A stretch of DNA of 64,000 nucleotides from assembly GCA_026706815.1 (NCBI GenBank), contig JAPOYA010000001.1, positions 1 through 64,000 of the forward strand. The letters run 5' to 3'. The notes beneath the pieces are model-generated. The model had not been told where the DNA came from. It searched no databases and saw only the letters and a list, made by a program, of their open reading frames with translations. This DNA comes from Acidimicrobiaceae bacterium. Its GTDB lineage: Bacteria > Actinomycetota > Acidimicrobiia > Acidimicrobiales > Aldehydirespiratoraceae. A program made the position numbers and the translations under genes. Shown one piece after another: positions 1 to 7,017 of the stretch. How positions within the stretch are numbered: position 1 is the stretch's first letter; every line of letters begins with the position of its first letter.

Positions 1-25
1 GCCACCAAGGCTGCAACACACAAAA

Positions 26-85
26 ACCAGTCTCTACCAAACCCGGTGTGATTCAACCAGTCTCTACCAAACCCGGTGTGATTCA
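26..85. repeat. 30-bp exact tandem duplication
   Basis: A 30-bp unit running from accagtctctacc to gtgtgattca occurs twice, at 26-55 and 56-85, without a mismatch. It overlaps the last codon and stop of the IS3 orfB remnant, so it probably represents a duplicated outer end of that element. The matching inverted end on the far side could not be identified. Confidence 0.9.
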
Positions 86-983
86 GAGAGGTTGGTTGTG
101 GGGGTTGGGGGTGTGGGCGTGTTCGTATTCTACTGGTGGGGCCATGCCGATTGCTGAGTGGAGCCGGTGCTGGTTGTGCCAGTCGTGGACCCATTGGGTG
201 ATCTCTTGGCGGGCCTGGGCTTTGGTGGCCCAGGAGCACTGGTCGATGGGTTCGTGTTGGAGGGTGGAGAAGAACGACTCGGCGGGGGCGTTGTCCAAGG
301 CGTTGCCGGTGCGTCCGGTGGATCGGGCGATGCCGAGCCGCCGGCAGGCTTCGGCGAAGGCTTTGGAGGTGTGTTGGGGGCCTTTGTCGGAATGGAAGAC
401 CACGCCGTCGATGTCGTCGCCTCTGGTGGCGGCTGCGGTGTTGATCGCGGCTTCGGCGAGCTCGGCGGTCGGGTGGCGGTCCGAGGTGGCGAACCCGGCT
501 ATGCGCCGCGAGCACAGGTCCAGCACCGTCGCCGCGAACACCGGACCCTGCGCGGTTTTGACCTCTTTGAAGCCGCCAAACTGTTTCTGGTTTATCGCCT
601 TGGCGCCGAAGTCGCGCCTCAACAGGTCCTCAGCAGCCACATTGGCGGGGTTCTGGCCGGTCAAGCCCCTCTTTTTGGGTTTGGGGCGGGCGCACAGCCC
701 CTGGCGGGCCATCGACGCCTCCACCGTCTTGTTCGACACCGCTATGCCGTCTCGGCGGAGCTGGGCTGTGACCCTGGGCGACCCGTAGGTCCCCTGAGAC
801 TCGCCGAACGCCCTGCCCACCTCGGGCGCCGAGAGCCCGGCGGGGCCTGCATCGGCGTCGGCGGCCGGTTGAGATGCTTGCAAAACGGGCTCCGGGACTC
901 CCCAGCGCCCGACACGCCACCGCATGAGGCACACCGTGACCGGTCCTCTGGGCAGCGATGAACCCGGCTGTCTCGGCTGTCAC
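83..983 (-). pseudogene. IS3-family transposase orfB, frameshifted
   Basis: The 5' part reads in one frame (AETAGFIAAQR...HAVACRALG). It then jumps frame near position 898 into a 283-residue frame carrying the integrase core. Family landmarks are GTYGSPRV, the RPKPKKRGLTGQNP linker, ATVLDLCSRRIAGFA, VVFHSDKG (second catalytic Asp) and ALDNAPAESFFSTLQHE (catalytic Glu). The first catalytic Asp, normally in a W-x-GD-x-(K/T)E motif, appears to be lost: the segment reads KQFGGFKEV. Frameshift plus missing Asp imply an inactive enzyme. It partners the orfA immediately upstream, which it overlaps by 4 bp as is usual for IS3 elements. Confidence 0.85.
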
Positions 984-1264
984 CGCGTCGCCCCGCTCAC
1001 CTGAACGACCGCGGATCGTTTGAGCACATCACGCTCCATCCGCGAAGCCGCGTTCTCCTCGCGCAACCGAACCAGCTCCGCCCGCTCATCAGAGCCCAAC
1101 CCACCGGCCCGCTCGACGCGATCCCCCTCGCGCCCAGTTGCCCAGCGCGCCCCCGTCCACGCCCAGTCCCCGGCGATCTCAGCCACCGGCTTGCCGGTCT
1201 CTTTGACGATCCGCACAGCCCCATCGCGGAACTCCCGATCGAAATTTCTTCGTGGTCTAGACAC
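980..1264 (-). pseudogene. IS3-family transposase orfA (HTH), internally frame-scrambled
   Basis: The ORF is open for 94 codons. It starts with the HTH_Tnp_1-type sequence RRNFDREFRDGAVRIVKETGKPVAEIA and ends with the leucine-zipper-like ELVRLREENAASRMERDVLKRS. The middle (DWAWTGARWATGRE) is not family-like. Shifting one base restores GVDGGALGNWARG. A lost base and a later gained base therefore appear to have swapped about 14 residues of the recognition helix region for out-of-frame sequence. The product would be stable in length but unlikely to bind DNA normally. Confidence 0.75.
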
Positions 1265-1328
1265 AGCTCCTCCTCATAGAGCACGTCTCCACAAAAAGGG
1301 GGGAACCTCACCTAATACGCGAAGCACC

Positions 1329-2591
1329 GGTTTTGCGCAGGCTCAAAGAGTTGGGGCGAGGATGGAAGTCGTGGGTGTGGGTTCGGGGCCGGCGCCGGTT
1401 TCGGGGCGGTGTTGGGCTGGGCAGGGACGGCACGCGGTGCGGGTGGTGTTGGCGTTGCGTGGGGGGTTGGGCACTTCGGTGGGCGCGGTGACGCGTGTGG
1501 CCCGTCGGCTGGGTTATGGGGTGGAGTCGGTGCGCGAGTGGGTGGCGCAGGCCGAGATCGGCGCCGGGAATCGGGCGGGTGTGGCCACCTCGGAGAGCGC
1601 TGAGCTGAAGCGGTTGCGGCAGGAGAACCGTGAGCTTCGCCGCGCGAACGAAATCTTACAGCGGGCCGCGGTTTTGCGGGACAGAAGAACAGGCGATGGG
1701 CATGATCGTCGAGTTCATCGACCAGGACCGGGCCGAGTCCGTCTGTGTTGTTTCGCGGGCGGCTCGACGTGTTGGTCGGCGAGGCGCCGCCCGCCGTCGC
1801 AGCGGTCGAAGCGTGATGCGGTGATGACGCCGATGCGGCTGGCGTTGTGGCAGGCCTACTACTCGGTCTATGGGGCAAGCTAGCTGTGGATCGCGGCACG
1901 GCGCGCCGGGCGCGGCATCGGCCGCGACCAGATCGCCCGGCTGATGAGACTGCTCGATATCCGGGGCGTCAAGCGGGAGAAGCGGGCGCGCGCCGCCGTG
2001 GCGGACCCCGCGGCGACACGACCCCCCGATCTCGTCGAGCGGGACTTCACCGCCGATGCCCCGAACCGGTTGTGGGCCGCGGACCTCACCCAGGCCGCCG
2101 CCCGCTCCGGGGCCGCCTATGCCTGTTTCATCACCGACGCCCACAGCCGCCGCATCGCGGGCTGGAGAGCCGCCGCCACGGCGACCCAGATGGCCCTCGA
2201 CGCTTTGGAGACGGCCCGCCGGAACCGAGGCCCCCGCCTCGAAGGACTCGTCGCCCACGCCGACGCCGGCAGCTCACCAGCATCCGCCACGGCGAACGCC
2301 TCGACGACACCGGCGCCACACTATCGATCAGATCAGCCGGCGGCTCCTACGACAACGCCCTCGCCGAGGCCGCGAACGCGCTCTACAAGACCGAGCCCGC
2401 GCGCGGCCCCGGCCACAGACCCCGGCGCAGCCTCAACGACATCGAACCCGCCACCCCGGGCCGGGCGCACTGGTGGAACACCCACCGCACCCACAGCCAC
2501 CCCAACGACCCCCCGCCCGAAGAGCTCGAAACCGCCCACACCGCCCGACAGACCGACAAGAAAAACCCAAACACTCAGCCCGCGCAAAACC
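1329..2591 (+). mobile_element. IS3-family insertion sequence remnant (element B)
   Basis: The terminal inverted repeats are ggttttgcgcaggct at 1329-1343 and agcccgcgcaaaacc at 2577-2591, matching at 14 of 15 positions. Between them lies a plus-strand IS3 orfA/orfB with several lesions. A few bases outside each repeat may also belong to the element (the right side continues ctagggtgaatca). It abuts element A head to head, so this end of the window is an insertion hot spot. Confidence 0.75.
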
Positions 2592-2599
2592 TAGGGTGA
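1362..2599 (+). pseudogene. IS3-family transposase orfA+orfB, multiply disrupted
   Basis: The orfA part begins at ATG 1362 and ends with the coiled-coil ELKRLRQENRELRRANEILQRA. The usual programmed-frameshift region follows, and orfB then starts around 1696 (MGMIVEFIDQDRAES). OrfB breaks near 1740, continues in the third frame through ALWQAYYSVYGAS, and hits an in-frame TAG at 1881 where homologues carry Lys (KLWIAARR). It continues with NRLWAADLTQ (first Asp) and ITDAHSRRIAGWRA. Near 2270 it shifts frame again to SAGGSYDNALAEAANALYKTE (catalytic Glu). At least one nonsense and two frame changes make it a clear pseudogene. Confidence 0.85.
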
Positions 2600-2643
2600 A
2601 TCAGCCGTAGTCTTGCATTGCTTCTGGATCAAATTCTTCATGC

Positions 2644-2901
2644 CTAGCAGCTGCGCATCGTCTCATGCTCTGCGAGGATCACTTCCAACCGCGCGCCGGC
2701 GATCAGGCCAGCGATGTGGTCGTGGTCCTCGCCGGCCTCGTGAGCCGCCGCGTGCTCCTCTGCGAGTTCTCCGAAATACTGTTCTGCGAGAACCTGCGAC
2801 TCAGCTGCCCGCTCGCACGCTTCTTGGTCATAGGAGCCGCAGCCGATTATTGCAAGACCTGACGCTAAAATAGCTGCGACCCCCTTTATTGAGGCGGTCA
2901 C
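2644..2901 (-). CDS. Small lipoprotein (third gene of an overlapping operon)
   Basis: The 85-residue product starts at a GTG whose last bases overlap the TGA of the preceding gene (GTGA), indicating translational coupling. It has a short positively charged n-region, a hydrophobic stretch (GVAAILASGLAIIGC) with a lipobox-like IIGC, and a helical, acidic and His-containing tail (EHAAAHEAGEDHDHIAGLI). By inference it is exported and lipid-anchored. I recognise no family. The ORF track's 152-residue version extends into the neighbouring gene and is not used. It is the last gene of a three-gene unit transcribed from the promoter near 3629-3657. Confidence 0.65.
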   Translation of the reverse strand: MTASIKGVAAILASGLAIIGCGSYDQEACERAAESQVLAEQYFGELAEEHAAAHEAGEDHDHIAGLIAGARLEVILAEHETMRSC

Positions 2902-3179
2902 TCTCGCTTGAGGGGATAGGCGTCGCGTCCCCAAACGATCCACGCGAACCACGGGATCGCCGTGAGCAGCACCACGGCTACGGGAACCATGATCTGCAAG
3001 AGCAAAGAGTACTGGTAGACGCTGACGGGGATCACGACTCCCGCAATGCCAGCCAGTGTGGTAAGCCAACAAACGGCGAACTCGCGATGGCTTCGCGCCC
3101 AAATTCCCTGGAGAGGAGATTCGTGTTTTGTGCAGCGAATCTCGTGTCGGTACTTGTGAATCGCTTCTTTGATGCTCAT
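2898..3179 (-). CDS. Small two-helix membrane protein
   Basis: The 93-residue product starts at MSIKEAIHKYRHE. Its ATG overlaps the stop of the upstream gene (ATGA) and its stop overlaps the next start (GTGA). It has a basic, soluble first 30 residues followed by two hydrophobic segments (FAVCWLTTLAGIAGVVIPVSVY and LLLQIMVPVAVVLLTAIPWFAWIVW) and a charged tail. No family was recognised. Sandwiched between a secreted protein and a lipoprotein, it could act as an immunity, anchoring or export partner, but that is inference. Longer upstream starts in the track would run deep into the preceding gene. Confidence 0.7.
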   Translation of the reverse strand: MSIKEAIHKYRHEIRCTKHESPLQGIWARSHREFAVCWLTTLAGIAGVVIPVSVYQYSLLLQIMVPVAVVLLTAIPWFAWIVWGRDAYPLKRE

Positions 3180-3577
3180 CGCGAAACTCCTCCGGTCAGT
3201 GCTCCGCACGCAGCAGCGGCCACGAGCATACCAGCGGGAGACAGCGGGGAAGCCACACCCGCGCACAGTGTTGCAGCAGAGCCGCCGACCAAGGCGCGTT
3301 CCCACCAGTGCAGGTGGGAGACGTTCACGCACACTCGCCGCCAGCGCGTAACCGTGCTAGTCGTCCATTCGCCTCCAGATCGGGTCCGGGTCGTGACCGT
3401 GGTGGGCTCCCATGTGCACGACGTTTGGGTGTGTGCGGATGCTGTTTCTGTGCTGTCATCGATCAGCGGGATTGACGCTGGCACAGGCACCACCGCCAGA
3501 CTCGTCGCGAGTACGACTGTGGCGAGCGCCAGTGAGATGGCCTTCCCGGGAAGGCCGATGGAAAGCAGACCAAGCAT
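3176..3577 (-). CDS. Secreted Cys-containing protein with Gly/Ala-rich hydrophobic C terminus
   Basis: The start ATG at 3577 is fixed by a strong ribosome-binding site (GAAGGAGGAACC) just upstream; the track's longer version starts before it. The 133-residue product has an N-terminal hydrophobic signal or anchor (AISLALATVVLATSLAVV). A Thr/Ser-rich polar middle contains two Cys (TSCTW, RVCVN). A hydrophobic C terminus contains two more (SAATLCAGVASPLSPAGMLVAAAACGA). The layout resembles precursors of hydrophobic bacteriocin-like or membrane-active peptides, but I cannot assign a family. It is the first gene of the overlapping three-gene operon. Confidence 0.7.
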   Translation of the reverse strand: MLGLLSIGLPGKAISLALATVVLATSLAVVPVPASIPLIDDSTETASAHTQTSCTWEPTTVTTRTRSGGEWTTSTVTRWRRVCVNVSHLHWWERALVGGSAATLCAGVASPLSPAGMLVAAAACGALTGGVSR

Positions 3578-3609
3578 TGGTTCCTCCTTCTGTGCGGCGC
3601 GATAGCGCT

Positions 3610-3770
3610 GCGTTCTTGGCAAGCCGAGAAGCTAACCCAAGACAGGAGGCGTGTCAACACTAGGTGGCTCCCCCCGACAAGGAGGTCTGCTTTCTGCCAA
3701 GAACGCAAGCGCAACCGAACCGGAGGGAGCCATGCTCAACTCCTTGTTTCGGTTGCGAGAGTTCTTGGCA
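3610..3770. repeat. Three inverted/direct copies of GTTCTTGGCA forming alternative hairpins
   Basis: The copy gcgttcttggca (3610-3621) is a perfect 12-bp inverted match to tgccaagaacgc (3695-3706), and extends further with one bulge. The latter's tgccaagaac also pairs with gttcttggca at 3761-3770, with an inner perfect 9-bp pair gcaaccgaa/ttcggttgc (3711-3719, 3748-3756). The two pairings exclude each other. The segment fills the 273-bp space between the operon and the P-type ATPase. It also contains a 16-codon ORF (3732-3782, plus strand) behind GGAGGGAGCC, which may be fortuitous, and a small palindrome catgtg-cga-cacatg near 3796. Confidence 0.75.
3629..3657 (-). promoter_or_regulatory. 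Sigma-70-type promoter for the three-gene operon
   Basis: On the minus strand TTGACA (3657-3652) is followed after exactly 17 bases by TAGCTT (3634-3629). This predicts a transcript start near 3622, about 45 bases before the ATG at 3577. The predicted start lies at the edge of one of the TGCCAAGAAC-type repeats, so a bound factor there would block initiation. Confidence 0.6.
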
Positions 3771-3850
3771 TCAGCAGACTAGCTGTCAGCCATCCCATGT
3801 GCGACACATGTCTAATTTCGTTCGTTGCCAAAGATGCCGGTCGGTTGGAA

Positions 3851-6157
3851 TTACCGGCTCAGGTGGGTGGCGACGGCGACGGCGGCGGCGCCGATGATCG
3901 AGGCGATGACGACGGCCGCCCAGGCTGGGCTTGGTGGGAGGTCCAACTGGAAGTAGTCGCGGGAGAACGACCAGGACAGCGTCAACACATAGACGCCGGT
4001 CATCGCGATCGGCAGGGCGATCTTCGCCGGTTTGAGCGGCAGGCTGACGAGCACCAGGATCACCAGCACGATCGCCAGCAGAGTGGCGGTAGAGGCAGTG
4101 CGGGCCTCGGCCAGAGACACGTCGGGCATTCGCCTCACGACTTCGTACAACGCATAGGTCACCGCCCCGGCGATGAATCCGGCGGGCAGCGAGAAGCGCA
4201 GCACTCGTCTCAGAAAACCGGGTCGCACAAGGGCGTCGTTGGGGGCTAGGGCCAAGAAGAAGCCGGGCACGCCGATCGAGAAGGTGCCGATGAGGGTGAG
4301 TTGGCGGGGCAGGAACGGGAACGGCGCGCCGATGATGCTGGCCAGAGCTGTGAGCAGCACTGCGTAGGCGGCTTTGGTGATGAACAGGTTGGCCACCCGC
4401 TCGATGTTGTTGATGACCCGGCGGCCTTCGGCCAGCACGCGGGGGAGCGTGGAGAACTTGTTGTCGAGCAACACCAACTGGGCGACCGCCCGGGTCGAGG
4501 ATGACCCTGCGCCCATGGCAATTCCCATGTCGGCGTCCTTGAGGGCCAGAACGTCGTTGACGCCGTCGCCGGTCATCGCCACGGTCCGGCCCCTGTTCTG
4601 CAGGGCGTGCACCATCGCCCGCTTCTGATGAGGGGTCACCCGGCCGAACACGGTGCCGGCCTCGAGGATGTCGGCGAAGTCGTCTGGCTCGGTCGGCAGA
4701 TCGCGTGCGTCGATGAAAGCGTCGGCGCCCTCTATTCCTGCCCGACGGGCTACCGCTGCGACTGTCGCGGGGTTGTCGCCGGAGATGACTTTGAGGTCCA
4801 CGCCCTGCTCACCGAAGAAGGCGAGTATCTCCGGGGCGTCGCTGCGCACAGTGTCTTCGAGATGCACCAGCGCCACACCCTGAACCGAGGCGGGCAGGGC
4901 CTCTTCGCTCCAAGGCTCATCGGAGCGGGCGACGAGGAGCACACGGGTTCCGGCAGCGGCGATCTGCGCGGCCCTGTCGCGGCCGTCGGCGTCGTCTTCG
5001 TTGAAGAGGATGTCGGGCGCGCCGAGGAAATAGCAGCCGCGGTCTGCGAACGAGGCCGCAGCCCATTTGCGGGCCGACGAGAACGGCAGGCTCTCGTCCA
5101 GCGTCCAATCCTGCGGCTCCACGTGACTTGACGCAATCGCTGCGAGAGTCGCGTTGGGCGCCGGATCGGTTGCTGCCAACGCTCCGAGGGCGTCGGCAGC
5201 GTGCTGAGGGGTGAACGAGCCGAGTGGTTCGACCAGGCCCAGAGAGATCTCGCCGGTAGTGATCGTGCCGGTCTTGTCGAGGCAGAGCGTGTCGACCCGG
5301 GCCAGCAACTCCACCGAGGCCAGTTCCTTGGCGAGCGCCCGGCGACGGGCCAGAGCGATCACGCCGGTGACGAAGCTCAGCGAGGTGAGCAGCACAAGGC
5401 CGTCGGGGACCATGGCGACGGCCGCGGCGACCGTTGCCTGCAGCGCTTCCTGCCAGGCGTCCAACTCGGCGAGCTGACGCAACAGCAGCAGGAAGGCAGT
5501 CGGGGGAATGATCCACGACAACCAGCGCAGGATTACGTTGACCCCGCGCCGCAGCTCGCTGTGGGCGAGTTTGAATCGACGGGCGTCCTCGGACAACTTC
5601 GCGGCGTAGGATTCGGCGCCCACGCGGGTGGCTCGGTACATTCCCGAGCCGGCGGAGACGAACGAACCCGACAGCACTTCGCTGCCGGCGGTCTTCTCGA
5701 CGGCGTCGGCTTCTCCGGTGAGCAGCGATTCGTCGATCTCCAAGCCCAGACCGGAGATCACTTCGCCGTCGACGACCACCTGGTCGCCTGGCGCCAGTTC
5801 CAAGACGTCGTCGGCGACGACGCCGCTGACCCCTATCTCGGAGGTTTCGCCGTTTCGTCGAACCCGTGCTTTGGGCGCCGACAGCACCGCCAGCGCGTTG
5901 AGGGTGCGCCGGGCCTGCAGTTCCTGGGCAATGCCTATCACGCTGTTGCTCACGACGACGCCGGCGAAGAGTGCGTCTGCGGGGTATCCGGCTGTCAGGA
6001 TCAGCACCAGCAGAGTGGTGATGATGCCGTTGACCGGTGTCAGAACGTTGGCTTTGACGATCTGGGAGAAAGACCGGACGGGAGCGTCGGGGACGTCGTT
6101 GACGAGCCCTTCGGCGACTCGTTCTTCGACTTGGGCAGTGGTGAGTCCACTGATCAC
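3851..6157 (-). CDS. P-type cation-transporting ATPase (CtpE-like)
   Basis: The GTG start at 6157 overlaps the Nudix gene's TGA (GTGA); the track's 55-residue extension lies inside that gene. The 768-residue membrane pump shows the full P-type set: an actuator loop with DESLLTGEAD (about 142-151), the phosphorylation motif DKTGTIT (Asp about 294), KVISGDNP and MTGDGVNDVLALKDADMGIAMG, then six C-terminal membrane helices. Overall order and length resemble mycobacterial CtpE, a Ca2+-type transporter. The M4 motif reads VPDGL where that group usually has PEGL, so the ion is not certain. Coupling to a Nudix gene is probably organisational only. Confidence 0.9.
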   Translation of the reverse strand: MISGLTTAQVEERVAEGLVNDVPDAPVRSFSQIVKANVLTPVNGIITTLLVLILTAGYPADALFAGVVVSNSVIGIAQELQARRTLNALAVLSAPKARVRRNGETSEIGVSGVVADDVLELAPGDQVVVDGEVISGLGLEIDESLLTGEADAVEKTAGSEVLSGSFVSAGSGMYRATRVGAESYAAKLSEDARRFKLAHSELRRGVNVILRWLSWIIPPTAFLLLLRQLAELDAWQEALQATVAAAVAMVPDGLVLLTSLSFVTGVIALARRRALAKELASVELLARVDTLCLDKTGTITTGEISLGLVEPLGSFTPQHAADALGALAATDPAPNATLAAIASSHVEPQDWTLDESLPFSSARKWAAASFADRGCYFLGAPDILFNEDDADGRDRAAQIAAAGTRVLLVARSDEPWSEEALPASVQGVALVHLEDTVRSDAPEILAFFGEQGVDLKVISGDNPATVAAVARRAGIEGADAFIDARDLPTEPDDFADILEAGTVFGRVTPHQKRAMVHALQNRGRTVAMTGDGVNDVLALKDADMGIAMGAGSSSTRAVAQLVLLDNKFSTLPRVLAEGRRVINNIERVANLFITKAAYAVLLTALASIIGAPFPFLPRQLTLIGTFSIGVPGFFLALAPNDALVRPGFLRRVLRFSLPAGFIAGAVTYALYEVVRRMPDVSLAEARTASTATLLAIVLVILVLVSLPLKPAKIALPIAMTGVYVLTLSWSFSRDYFQLDLPPSPAWAAVVIASIIGAAAVAVATHLSR

Positions 6158-6978
6158 GGTCGCGGAGTCTCCGAATCTTGTGCCGGGTCTTGGCCTGGAG
6201 CTGGTCCAAGGCCCTCTTCGAGGGTGTCGACGTAGCGATAGCCGTCGGGGAACATCTCCAATCGATGCCTTGGGCCTCCGAGCGTCGCATCGTTGGCCTC
6301 GTAACCGCCGTCGCCGGCCCACATGGCCACGGGGCCCTGTTCAGAGTTGCCGATGCGGGTTGCGTGGTGCCGGGGTGTGCGGGTCTTGAGGTAGTCCAAA
6401 GCGGCTTCGGCGCTGTTGTGCCCACGGAGGGTGGCCAGAGTCACCCATGTCGGTGGAGCGAGCTCGACCTCGCCTTCATGATGGCGTTGCAGGCAGGCCT
6501 TCGGGGTCATCCATTCACCCTCGACGATCTCTCCCTCATCGACTCTCACCGCCCCCTCATCGTCGCGCCGGTCTTTCACACGCGCCGCGAAGAACCAGGT
6601 GGCATAACGTTTCGGAGCGATTGCCGGAGGGATCCAGTGAGCGAAGATCACCATTGAGTCGGGGTCGACATCGATCTCGGCCTCCTCATGGGCCTCGCGG
6701 GCTGCGGCATTGCGAGCCGCGGCCACGTCGTCGAGGGTTGTGCCACCGGCGCCGATGCGGTCGCTGTCGTCGACGCGTCCGCCGGGGAACACCCACATGC
6801 CCCCGAAGGCGATCTTCGAGTTCTTGCGCAGCATCAGGGTCTCGATGCCGTCTTCGGCGTTGCGCAGCAGCACGACGGTGGCCGCAGCGATAGCGGGCGA
6901 GTCGCCGTGCTCGTGTGCGTATCGGGCCCACTCCCGAAACCGCGCGTAGTCAGCCGCGACCCGATCCGAGGTGCTCAT
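6154..6978 (-). CDS. Nudix hydrolase (NUDT19/CoA-diphosphatase-like)
   Basis: The 274-residue protein has an early Nudix fold segment (AAATVVLLRNAEDGIETLML...GGMWVFPGGRVDDSD). A Nudix box follows, displaced by an insertion, whose core reads AAAREAHEEAEIDV. An insertion ahead of the REAHEEAEI core and the C-terminal WITP/PKRYATWFF segment are typical of the NUDT19-like branch, which hydrolyses CoA derivatives and related diphosphates; substrate here is inferred. It sits upstream of the ATPase with a 4-bp overlap, and about 40 bp downstream of the CoA-transferase gene on the same strand. That context fits acyl-CoA metabolism. Confidence 0.8.
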   Translation of the reverse strand: MSTSDRVAADYARFREWARYAHEHGDSPAIAAATVVLLRNAEDGIETLMLRKNSKIAFGGMWVFPGGRVDDSDRIGAGGTTLDDVAAARNAAAREAHEEAEIDVDPDSMVIFAHWIPPAIAPKRYATWFFAARVKDRRDDEGAVRVDEGEIVEGEWMTPKACLQRHHEGEVELAPPTWVTLATLRGHNSAEAALDYLKTRTPRHHATRIGNSEQGPVAMWAGDGGYEANDATLGGPRHRLEMFPDGYRYVDTLEEGLGPAPGQDPAQDSETPRP

Positions 6979-7017
6979 CGGACTGGGCTCATCGGGCTGG
7001 TCCCATCGGGTCGCCGT

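Larger units (their letters stand above)
26..1300 (-). mobile_element. IS3-family insertion sequence remnant (element A)
   Basis: This is a minus-strand orfA/orfB pair of IS3 type with lesions in both frames, described in the two entries that follow. The orfB-side end is marked by the 30-bp duplication. The orfA-side end lies somewhere between the orfA start and the neighbouring element B at about 1305-1329. No clean terminal inverted repeat or target duplication is visible, so the right boundary is approximate. Confidence 0.6.

Noticed and set aside
26-85. CRISPR-like direct repeats
   Set aside because: Only two copies with no spacer between them. This is a tandem duplication, not an array. 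No other repeat-spacer pattern exists in the window.
980-1311. 104-residue minus-strand ORF 997-1311 as a separate gene
   Set aside because: It is the out-of-frame version of IS3 orfA. Its upstream part (PPFCGDVLYEEE) matches nothing, and the family sequence lies in the other frame.
3780-3850. Possible tRNA or small RNA next to catgtgcgacacatg
   Set aside because: No cloverleaf, T-loop or acceptor pairing could be built. Only the short palindrome remains.
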